Below, piece by piece: positions 50,036 to 57,069 of a stretch of DNA of 64,000 bases. A program made the translations under genes and the position numbers. The notes under the pieces are model-generated. The model searched no databases. It had not been told where the DNA came from and was given only the letters and a program-made list of their open reading frames with translations. The DNA is from Streptomyces sp. CNH099. Its GTDB lineage: Bacteria; Actinomycetota; Actinomycetes; Streptomycetales; Streptomycetaceae. The stretch covers positions 1 to 64,000 of the forward strand of contig AZWL01000029.1 of assembly GCA_000514715.1 (NCBI GenBank), read 5' to 3'. How positions within the stretch are numbered: position 1 is the first letter of the stretch; every line of letters begins with the position of its first letter.

Positions 50036-50071
50036 GGTCACTATTCTGCGCGATATGGCAGGCTGTGCTTC

Positions 50072-50779
50072 ATGTCTAGACCAATGCTGCTTGAGGTCAT
50101 CGCCCTGAACGCCGCCGACGCCGTCGCCGCGGAGGCGGGCGGCGCCGACCGCCTTGAGCTGGTCACGGACATGGCGGCCGACGGGCTCACCCCGTCGCGC
50201 GAGACGGTCGCCGCCGTACGGGCCGCGGTGGCGCTCCCCGTACGGGTCATGCTGCGCGCCGAGGACGGCTTCGCGGCGGGCGGAACGGCGGCGCTGGAGG
50301 CGCTGGCGGCGCGGGCGGGGGCGTTGCGCGCGGAGGGGGCGGAGGAGTTCGTCCTCGGGTTTCTGGACGAGGCTGGCGGGCCGGATCTGGCGGCGGTCGG
50401 GCGGCTGCTGGAGGCGGTGGGGGACGGCTGCCGGTGGACGTTCCACCGGGCGATCGACCGGGCGGCGGACCGCGACACGCTGCGGAAGCAGCTGGCGGGG
50501 CTGCCTGGGCTTGACACGTACCTGACGGCGGGCTCCGCGCGCGGCGTCGCCGACGGCCTCGCGGTGCTGGTCGCCGAGGCGGCCCGGGCGACCGCGGGCC
50601 AGCCCGGCTACGAGCCGCGCATCATGGCCGGCGGCGGCCTGACCACCGCCCACGTCCCCCGCCTCCGCGCGGCGGGCCTGGACGCCTTCCACGTGGGCGG
50701 CGCGGTCCGCCCGGCGGGATGGTCGGGGCCGGTGTCGCCGGAGTCGGTGGCGGAGTGGCGAGCGTTGCTCGACTCCTGA
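50072..50779 (+). CDS. cutC: CutC-family protein (putative copper homeostasis)
   Basis: This 235-residue TIM-barrel protein starts MSRPMLLEVIALNAADAVAAEAGGADRLELVTDMAADGLTPS. It contains FVLGFLDEAGGPDLAAVGRLL, WTFHRAIDRAADRD, TAGSARGVADGLAVL and RIMAGGGLTTAHVPRLRAAGLDAFHVGGAVR, in the order of CutC. Its role in copper is only weakly supported in any organism. The start lies 36 bp from the divergent HD gene. The first codons contain GTCTAGACCA, a near-match to a DasR core. Confidence 0.9.
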   Translation: MSRPMLLEVIALNAADAVAAEAGGADRLELVTDMAADGLTPSRETVAAVRAAVALPVRVMLRAEDGFAAGGTAALEALAARAGALRAEGAEEFVLGFLDEAGGPDLAAVGRLLEAVGDGCRWTFHRAIDRAADRDTLRKQLAGLPGLDTYLTAGSARGVADGLAVLVAEAARATAGQPGYEPRIMAGGGLTTAHVPRLRAAGLDAFHVGGAVRPAGWSGPVSPESVAEWRALLDS

Positions 50780-50857
50780 CAGCTCGACTCCTGACAGCTG
50801 GACGCCTGACCGCGGCGCAGCGGCCGTCGGCAAGGCGGGTACGTGCGGCCTGACGGC

Positions 50858-50876
50858 GTAATACGTCTCGTATTAC
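50858..50876. promoter_or_regulatory. Perfect palindrome upstream of the toxin-antitoxin pair, candidate autoregulatory operator
   Basis: GTAATACGTCTCGTATTAC is an 8+3+8 inverted repeat ending 9 bp before the antitoxin ATG. It includes AT-rich -10-like sequence, and no ribosome site lies between it and the ATG, so the mRNA may be leaderless. Such sites are bound by the RHH antitoxin and toxin complex. Confidence 0.75.
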
Positions 50877-50885
50877 ACTGGTCTC

Positions 50886-51125
50886 ATGAGCGTACAGACC
50901 ATCAGCTTCCGCCCGGACGTCGCGACGCGCCGCGAGCTCGACGCGCTGGCGAGCATGCGCGACGTAACGGTGTCCGACGCCATAAGGCAGGCGGTGCATG
51001 AGGCGTACGTCCGCGAGCAGTATCGCCAGGCGGCGGTGGAGGTGCAGGAATGGCGCCTGGACCCGGCGTACGCGGCGGAGGTGGCCGCGGTGCGCGAGGA
51101 TATGGACGACCTGCGTGCGTGGTGA
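50886..51125 (+). CDS. Ribbon-helix-helix antitoxin
   Basis: This 79-residue protein starts VQTISFRPDVATRRELDALASMRDVTVSDAIRQAVHEAYVREQ, a CopG-type ribbon-helix-helix DNA-binding domain with the strand at the N-terminus. A helical tail (EWRLDPAYAAEVAAVREDMDDLRAW) should wrap the toxin. The stop overlaps the toxin's GTG start by 11 bases, with the antitoxin first, as usual for type II systems. It is preceded by a perfect palindrome. Confidence 0.85.
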   Translation: MSVQTISFRPDVATRRELDALASMRDVTVSDAIRQAVHEAYVREQYRQAAVEVQEWRLDPAYAAEVAAVREDMDDLRAW

Positions 51126-51429
51126 CATCTACCACCTGCGCACGCCGAAGCACCGGGTGGGGCACGAGCAGCGGGGCACGCGCTACGGGGTGGTGTTGCA
51201 GACCGAGGCGCTGGCCACGTCGACGCTCGTCGTCGCGCCCACATCGACGAGTGCGCGGCACGGGCTGATCCATCCGAGGGTCGAGATGGCAGGTACGGAC
51301 ACGGTGGTGCTCGTCGAGCAGATGGCGGCGGTGGACCCGGAACGGCTGGGGGACTTCGCGGGGCGCGTGGAGCCGCCGGAGTGGGAGGACATCGAGCACG
51401 CGGTCCGGCTGGTGCTGGGGCTGCTGTGA
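51115..51429 (+). CDS. MazF/PemK-type endoribonuclease toxin
   Basis: This protein of about 104 residues starts VRGDIYHLRTPKHRVGHEQRGTRYGVVLQTEALATSTLVVAPTSTSARHG. RGDIY and the RYGVVLQ...STLVVAPTST strand pair are the active-site landmarks of MazF RNases, and VVLVEQMAAVDPERLGD is the C-terminal landmark. The start GTG lies inside the antitoxin gene; other starts would truncate the first strand. It should cleave mRNA at a short sequence that cannot be predicted by eye. The 297-bp gap after it (51430-51726) has a weak promoter-like TACAGT near 51531 and no gene. Confidence 0.85.
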   Translation: MRGDIYHLRTPKHRVGHEQRGTRYGVVLQTEALATSTLVVAPTSTSARHGLIHPRVEMAGTDTVVLVEQMAAVDPERLGDFAGRVEPPEWEDIEHAVRLVLGLL

Positions 51430-51726
51430 CGCCTCCCCGGGCAACGGTCCCGGGGATCCGCCACCTGGCATCCCTGGGTTCCGGCCTCCGCCGAACAGTG
51501 CGCACCGACCCCCACGGCCTTCTCGTACAGTAGCGGCGAAGGGACTACCGGGGGGTTCGTCTTCCGCACCGAGCACGACCGGACCCACCTCCACGAGGCC
51601 GGGGACGGCACGCTCCGCGGGCACGCACTCCCGTGCCGCCGCAGCGGTAGCGCCAGCACCGCACCCGACCGGGCGGGCCGCAGGTCACGGGCCGCTGGCC
51701 GGCCACGGAAGAAGACGAGGACACAC

Positions 51727-52953
51727 ATGCCACCGCGCGCATCGGCGGTCCCCCCGGGGACCCGGCTGCTCCACATAGGGCCCCACAAGACCGGCACCAC
51801 GGCCGTGCAGGGGGCGTTCCACCAGGCACGCGACCGGCTCCACGCCCACGGGGTCCACTACGCCGGCAAGCAGCGGATGCCCGGGCACGCCGTGGGCTCC
51901 CGGCTCGGCCTCAGCCTCGCCAAGGGCGAGGCGCCGCCGGACATCGACCACTGGCGGGAACTGCGGGACGAGGTGACCGCCGCCGGGGACCGGCGGGTCG
52001 TCGTCAGCTGCGAGTTCTTCGCCAACGCCGACCCGCATGTGCTGCACGAGGTCGTCGAGGAGCTGGGCGGGGACGCCGTCCACGTCGTCGTCACGCTCCG
52101 GCCCCTGGTGCGGATCCTGCCGTCGCAGTGGCAGGAGTACGTCCAGAACGGGCTCCGCTCCTCCTACGAGGAGTGGCTGGACGACATCCTCCGCAAGCGC
52201 GCCGACGACGGCACGCCCACCGCGTTCTGGCGCCGGCACCGCCATGACGCGCTCGTCGAGCGGTGGGCCGCGGTGGTCGGCCCGGACAACGTCACGGTCG
52301 TGGTGGTGGACGAGACCGACCCCCTGGCCCTGCTGCGGACGTTCGGGGAGCTGACGGGGCTGCCGGAGGGCGTCCTCCGGCCCGACAGCCACGTCAACCC
52401 CTCGCTGACCCTGGGCGAGGCCGAAATGCTCAGGCGGCTCAACGAGGCCACCCACGAGCGCGGCTGGCCCGACCACCGGTACGTCGAGGTGATACGGCAC
52501 GGCGTACGGTTCGAACTGCGAAAGCCGCGCGAGCGGGACGCCGGTGAGCCCCGGGCCGCCACACCGGAGTGGGCCGTGGACGAGGCCGTGGCCGTCGCGG
52601 AGGAGATGACCGGCCGGATCGCCGGCCTCGGCGTCCGGATCGTCGGCGACCCCGCCCGGCTCACCCGCCGGCCCGTCGCGCAACCGGCCCCCGCGGGCCC
52701 GCCGATGGTGCATGCGGACGTGGCGGCGCGGGCCGTCCTGGCCGCCGTCCGGAAGAGCGCACCCAAGCGAGCGAAGAAGAAGGCCCAGCCGCCGCCGAGG
52801 ATGGCGCCGGCGGCCGGGGTGCGGAAACCGGCGTCGGCCGAGGACCGGCCTTTCCGCGAGGTCAGCGCCGCGACGCTGGTCCGCATCCTCCGCCGACGCG
52901 GACTGCGCCGGCTGCGCCGCCGGATGCCGCGCGGCCGGGGGCCCCGGGGCTGA
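51727..52953 (+). CDS. Sulfotransferase-like P-loop protein
   Basis: This 408-residue protein has RLLHIGPHKTGTTAVQGAFHQARDRL near residue 14, the PAPS 5'-phosphosulfate loop, and VVVSCEFFANADPHVL plus VVVTLRPLVRILPSQWQEYVQNG, a 3'-phosphate-binding region with Arg and Ser. The fold ends near residue 310. The last 100 residues are basic, Pro/Ala/Arg-rich, finishing RILRRRGLRRLRRRMPRGRG. The acceptor is unknown; a glycan or secondary metabolite is possible. It is a single gene next to the MazF pair and decayed sugar genes. The ATG is chosen because it begins the open frame and the loop lies at the normal distance. Confidence 0.8.
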   Translation: MPPRASAVPPGTRLLHIGPHKTGTTAVQGAFHQARDRLHAHGVHYAGKQRMPGHAVGSRLGLSLAKGEAPPDIDHWRELRDEVTAAGDRRVVVSCEFFANADPHVLHEVVEELGGDAVHVVVTLRPLVRILPSQWQEYVQNGLRSSYEEWLDDILRKRADDGTPTAFWRRHRHDALVERWAAVVGPDNVTVVVVDETDPLALLRTFGELTGLPEGVLRPDSHVNPSLTLGEAEMLRRLNEATHERGWPDHRYVEVIRHGVRFELRKPRERDAGEPRAATPEWAVDEAVAVAEEMTGRIAGLGVRIVGDPARLTRRPVAQPAPAGPPMVHADVAARAVLAAVRKSAPKRAKKKAQPPPRMAPAAGVRKPASAEDRPFREVSAATLVRILRRRGLRRLRRRMPRGRGPRG

Positions 52954-52997
52954 CCGCCGCGGGTTGCGGCGCGGGGTGCGGGGCGTACGCCGCGGCG

Positions 52998-53281
52998 GCT
53001 CCGTGCCCGCCTCCCGCAGCGCCTCCAGCGCGCCCACCGTCATCAGGTTGTTCGCCGCGAACACCGCGTCCGGCGGCTCCGGCAGCGCCAGCAGGTCCGC
53101 CATCGCCGCCCGCCCGCCCTCGACGCGGAAGTCGCCGTGCCGTACGTACTCCGGCGGCAGCGCGCCGCCGCCCGTCTCGCGCAGGTGGTCGCGCAGCGCC
53201 GACAGGTCGGTCCGGTTCCGGGACGCGGCGGCGACGATCACGCCGGCCATCTGCTCCGCCGCCGCGATCTCCAGGTAGCGC
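52998..53281 (-). pseudogene. LacI-family regulator remnant (internal fragment)
   Basis: On the minus strand the reading YLEIAAAEQMAGVIVAAASRN, then LPPEYVRHGDFRVEGGRAAMADLLAL and PDAVFAANNLMTVGALEALREAG, is the middle of a LacI sugar-sensing domain. The DNA-binding N-terminus and the C-terminal third are missing. At its 5' side the homology stops abruptly at about 53281, where isomerase-like sequence begins on the other strand. Downstream it runs into GC-biased noise. It is a decayed gene, not a working regulator. Confidence 0.75.
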
Positions 53282-53405
53282 CGAGTTCCTGACGCGCTTC
53301 GGCAGCAACCACATCCAGGCGGTCCCCGGTGACTACGTCGCCGACCTCCGTGCGGTCTGCGGCCAGCCCGGCATCCGGTACGACGGCTTCGGCGACGCGG
53401 CGTAG
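53282..53405 (+). pseudogene. C-terminal remnant of an L-fucose/L-arabinose isomerase-like gene
   Basis: The plus-strand frame EFLTRFGSNHIQAVPGDYVADLRAVCGQPGIRYDGFGDAA, ending TAG, looks like the last 40 residues of a sugar isomerase of the fucose/arabinose type (SNHI-AV-GDY is a typical end). It has no start or body. It directly precedes an intact FGGY kinase, so the original order was probably regulator - isomerase - kinase, and a deletion fused regulator and isomerase remnants. Confidence 0.7.
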
Positions 53406-53476
53406 CCGCGGGCCCCGGCGGCGGGGCGGGCATCATCAGGGCACGTACGACACGAGCGGGAAGGTCGGCAGACACC

Positions 53477-55006
53477 ATGGGGCTGCTCCTCGGCATCGAC
53501 ATCGGCACCTCCTCGGCCAAGGGCGTGCTCGTCCGCGACGACGGCACGCTGGTCGCCCAGGCCGTACGCGCGCACGCCACCTCCTCCCCGCGGCCGGGGT
53601 GGGTCGAGCACGACGCCGAGGAGGTGTGGTGGGCGGACTTCACGGCGCTGGCCGGCGAGCTGGCCGCGGGGCGGGCGGCGGCCGGCGAGCGGATCGCCGC
53701 GGTCGGCGTCAGCGGGATCGGCCCCTGCCTGCTGCCCGTGGACGGCGCCGGCACCCCGCTGCGGCCCGCGATCCTCTACGGCGTCGACACCCGCGCAGGC
53801 GCCGAGATCGCGGCGCAGACCGCCCGCTACGGCGCCGAGGCGGTCATCGAGCGGTGCGGCTCGCCGCTGACCAGCCAGGCGGTGGGCCCGAAGCTGGAGT
53901 GGCTGCGCACGCACGAGCCGGAGGTGTACGCCCGCACCCGCCGCTGGTACATGGCCAGTTCGCTGCTCGCGCACCGGCTCACCGGCGCGTACGTCCTCGA
54001 CCACCACTCCGCGAGCCAGTGCACGCCGCTGTACGACCTGCGCGAGCGGCGCTGGATCACGGACCGGTGCGAGGAGGTCGCTCCGGGCCTGGAATGGCCG
54101 GAACTCGTCTGGCCCGCGGACGTGGTGGGCGAGGTCACCCCGGCCGCGGCCGCCGCCACCGGACTGCCCGCGGGCACCCCGGTGGTGGCCGGCACGGTCG
54201 ACGCCTGGGCGGAGTCCACCGCCGTCGGCGCCACCGGCGCGGGGGACCTGATGCTGATGTACGGCACGACGATGTTCCTGGTGAACGTCGTCGAGCAGCC
54301 GGTCGCCAGCCCGCGGCTGTGGGGCACGGCCGGCGCCTTCCCCGGCACGTACTGCCTGGCCGCCGGCATGGCCACCTCCGGCGCCGTCACCGGCTGGCTG
54401 CGCGACCTGACCGGCTCCGACTACGCCACCCTCGTCGCCGAGGCCGCCGGCGTCCCGCCGGGCGCCGAAGGGCTGCTGATGCTCCCGTACTTCGCCGGCG
54501 AACGCACCCCCCTCTTCGACCCCGACGCGCGCGGCCTCATCCACGGCCTCACCCTCCGCCACACCCGCGGCCACCTCTACCGCGCCGCCCTGGAGGCCAC
54601 CGCGTACGGCGTCCGCCACAACCTCGCCGCGATGACCGAGGCCGGCGGCGCGCCGGCCCGCCCGGTCGCGGTCGGCGGCGGCGCCCGCGAGCTGTGGACG
54701 CAGATCGTCTCCGACGTCACCGGCAAGGAGCAGCAGATCCCCCGCCACCGCGTCGGCGCCGCGTACGGCGACGCGTTCCTCGCCGCCGTCGGCGCCGGCA
54801 CGGCGGCCCCGTCCGACATCGCCGCCTGGAACCCGGTCGAGTCCACCGTGGCCCCGGACCCCGCCGCGGCCCCCGTCTACGAGCAGCTCTACGCCCACTA
54901 CCTGGACCTCTACCCGGCCACGAAGGACGCGGCCCACGCCCTCGCCGCCCGCCAGCACGCGGACGCGCGAGACGCGCGAGACGCGCGAGACGCGCGAGAC
55001 GCGTGA
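53477..55006 (+). CDS. FGGY-family sugar kinase (xylulokinase-like)
   Basis: This 509-residue kinase starts LLLGIDIGTSSAKGVLVRDDGTLV (phosphate 1). It has VSGIGPCLLPVDGAGTPLRPAILY, ASSLLAHRLTGAYVLDHHSAS, VVAGTVDAWAESTAVGATGAGDLMLMYGTT (phosphate 2), YFAGERTPLFDPDARGLIHGLT (a strong FGGY marker) and PVAVGGGARELWTQIVSDVTG (adenosine). It is complete, but its isomerase and regulator neighbours are remnants. The C-terminus ends in (DAR)n encoded by five exact 9-bp repeats (54962-55006), the last of which supplies the stop codon. Substrate: a pentulose or similar sugar. Confidence 0.88.
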   Translation: MGLLLGIDIGTSSAKGVLVRDDGTLVAQAVRAHATSSPRPGWVEHDAEEVWWADFTALAGELAAGRAAAGERIAAVGVSGIGPCLLPVDGAGTPLRPAILYGVDTRAGAEIAAQTARYGAEAVIERCGSPLTSQAVGPKLEWLRTHEPEVYARTRRWYMASSLLAHRLTGAYVLDHHSASQCTPLYDLRERRWITDRCEEVAPGLEWPELVWPADVVGEVTPAAAAATGLPAGTPVVAGTVDAWAESTAVGATGAGDLMLMYGTTMFLVNVVEQPVASPRLWGTAGAFPGTYCLAAGMATSGAVTGWLRDLTGSDYATLVAEAAGVPPGAEGLLMLPYFAGERTPLFDPDARGLIHGLTLRHTRGHLYRAALEATAYGVRHNLAAMTEAGGAPARPVAVGGGARELWTQIVSDVTGKEQQIPRHRVGAAYGDAFLAAVGAGTAAPSDIAAWNPVESTVAPDPAAAPVYEQLYAHYLDLYPATKDAAHALAARQHADARDARDARDARDA

Positions 55007-55158
55007 CCAGGCGTGCGCCGAAGGTCATTATCACCGGCCTGTGACGGCATGGTTGCTTTCCCGCCATCGCAGCCGGGGCCGTGCGTCGCTAACCTCATGG
55101 AGGCATGACGGGGGCGGGTGGCTCCCCTCCCACACGCGACGGAGGGAATGACCGCACG

Positions 55159-55806
55159 ATGAGAGCGCGTAGGGCAGGTACGGCGGCCGGGGCCGCGGCG
55201 GCCGCGGCCGCGCTGCTGCTGACGGGCTGCGGCGACGACGGGGACCCGTCGTCCGGCGGCAGGATCGAGGGGGCGAAGACGGACGGCCCGGAGCGGTCCG
55301 CCGAGCCGTCCGCCTCCGGGCCCGGGGCCCCGGAGTTCGATCTCCCGCAGGACGTGGAGGTCGAGATCGCCGAGGACACCACGGGCGACGCGAAGAAGGA
55401 CGAGATCCTGCGGGACCACGGCTACGCGCTGATGGCCCAGCAGGAGGCGTACGCCGCGACGGAGGCGACGCCCAACTTCGCGGCGTACTGGGACGGCGAG
55501 GCCGCCGCCACCTTCGAGGCCGACTTCGCCGTGTACCGCAAGGACGGCGTCACCATCACCGGGCTCGACGTCTTCTACTTCCGCGAGGTCACCTCGCTGA
55601 AGGACGGGCGCGCCGTCGTCGCGTACTGCGAGGACCAGAGCAAGGCGTACCTCAAGGACGCCGAGACCGGGAAGGTCGACAGGACCCCGGCCACGCTGGA
55701 CTCCTTCATCGACGCCCGCGCCACGATGGAGAAGGGCGCGGACGGCTGGAAGGTCGTGGACTACCAGGCAACCAGGGGGAGCAAGGAATGCCGCGACGAA
55801 GCCTGA
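55159..55806 (+). CDS. Lipoprotein, unknown function
   Basis: This 215-residue protein has a basic N-terminus, hydrophobic core and lipobox (RRAGTAAGAAAAAAALLLTGCGDDG), so it is anchored outside the membrane. After an acidic Pro/Ser linker there is a domain (GYALMAQQEAYAATEATPNFAAYWDGEAAATFEADFAVYRKDG ... VVAYCEDQSKAYLKD ... KVVDYQATRGSKEC) resembling the NTF2/cystatin-like secreted domains of Streptomyces. Two extracytoplasmic cysteines could pair. The gene overlaps the next secreted protein by 19 bp, so the two are a unit. I do not know the function. Confidence 0.7.
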   Translation: MRARRAGTAAGAAAAAAALLLTGCGDDGDPSSGGRIEGAKTDGPERSAEPSASGPGAPEFDLPQDVEVEIAEDTTGDAKKDEILRDHGYALMAQQEAYAATEATPNFAAYWDGEAAATFEADFAVYRKDGVTITGLDVFYFREVTSLKDGRAVVAYCEDQSKAYLKDAETGKVDRTPATLDSFIDARATMEKGADGWKVVDYQATRGSKECRDEA

Positions 55807-56780
55807 CACACCACCGCACGCGCGCGACCGCCACGGTCGCCGCGCTGGCCTGCGGGCTGCTGCTCGCCTCCGCCGGCGGGGCCGCGGCGGACCGGCCGAG
55901 CGGGACCACCGACACGAACCCCGACACCGGAAACGGCGACATCGGCTCCAGCGTGCGGTACGTCTACCACAGCCCGGGCGGCGGGCAGCCGATGACCAGC
56001 TCCAGCGGCAACTGGTCGCCGCCGGTGTGCTGGTTCGAGCCCCGCTACACCAACAAGGAGCTGTACGAGCACAACGAGGAGCTGGAGGAGAAGGGGCCGC
56101 TGGAGGGCATCGACCACGACACGGCGGACAACCGGGAGAGGGAGACCGACGCCCACAAGGGCCGGGACGGCATGTGGTGGGAGCGGACCCCGGTGATGTC
56201 GCCGCGCTCCTGCGAGATCGGCGAGCTGTGGATCTGGGTGGACCGCGGCGACCCGGACCCGCCGGCCGAGGCCGTCGACCCGGAGATCCTCGCGGGCCTG
56301 GCGTACGACCGGACCACGCTCCCGGCGCCGCCGGTCGACATCAAGCCCGCCGAGGACCGCAACGTGGTGAACCTGCCCACGAAGATCCAGTTCAGCGAGC
56401 CGCTGGACCGCGTCTGGACGACGGCCAGCCTCGTCAACGCGCAGGCCGACGTCGACATCGCGGCCACCACCGTCGCCGAACCGGTGTCGCTGCGCATCGA
56501 CGCGGGCACGGAGTACGCGGACCCGGCCTCCTGCACGTACGACCTGGTGCGGGCGGGCGGCGGCTACCGGGTCGACAGCGAGGGCTCCGACTGCAACATC
56601 ACGTACCGCAGGTCCTCGGGCGAGGGCACGTATCCGCTGCAGGCGCAGATCGTCTGGGACGTCACCTGGAACCCGACGCGGAGCCCGGACGGGGAGCCGC
56701 AGAACGGCGACCTGCCCGACGGGCTGTCGACGTCGGAGCAGGACGTGACCGTGAAGGAGATCCAGACGGTCGTCCGCTGA
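55788..56780 (+). CDS. Secreted protein, unknown function, coupled to the lipoprotein gene
   Basis: This 330-residue protein has a signal peptide (TRATATVAALACGLLLASAGGAAA, cleavage likely near residue 34). The mature part begins with an Asp/Asn/Thr-rich stretch, then YVYHSPGGGQPMTSSSGNWSPPVCWFEPRYTNKELYEHNEEL. Two cysteine pairs are likely (VCWFEP with SCEIGEL, and SCTYDLVR with SDCNITYR). The C-terminal half is beta-rich. I know similar proteins only as uncharacterised Streptomyces secreted proteins. The ATG lies inside the lipoprotein gene, with AAGGA just upstream. Confidence 0.7.
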   Translation: MPRRSLTHHRTRATATVAALACGLLLASAGGAAADRPSGTTDTNPDTGNGDIGSSVRYVYHSPGGGQPMTSSSGNWSPPVCWFEPRYTNKELYEHNEELEEKGPLEGIDHDTADNRERETDAHKGRDGMWWERTPVMSPRSCEIGELWIWVDRGDPDPPAEAVDPEILAGLAYDRTTLPAPPVDIKPAEDRNVVNLPTKIQFSEPLDRVWTTASLVNAQADVDIAATTVAEPVSLRIDAGTEYADPASCTYDLVRAGGGYRVDSEGSDCNITYRRSSGEGTYPLQAQIVWDVTWNPTRSPDGEPQNGDLPDGLSTSEQDVTVKEIQTVVR

Positions 56781-57069
56781 GCGGCTCCGCCGGGGCCCGC
56801 CGCGGAGCGGGACCCGCCGGGCTCCGACCCCGGGCCGGAGCCCGGCGGAGGCGGCGGCCGGGGCTCCCGCCGGGGCGGCAGGACGGTCGGCCGGGTCCCC
56901 TGGTGCGACAGGGGATGACGGGATCCGGGCATACTTTGACGGATTCTGGAGAGAAACGTTCGAGGGCCGCGGGGGGCGTGCGGCCCGCCGAACCCGGGCC
57001 AGCGTTGTCCCGGGCGACCGCGCTGCGGAGTCGCTGACTGCACTCGACGATCGGAGACTGCTCATCGAC

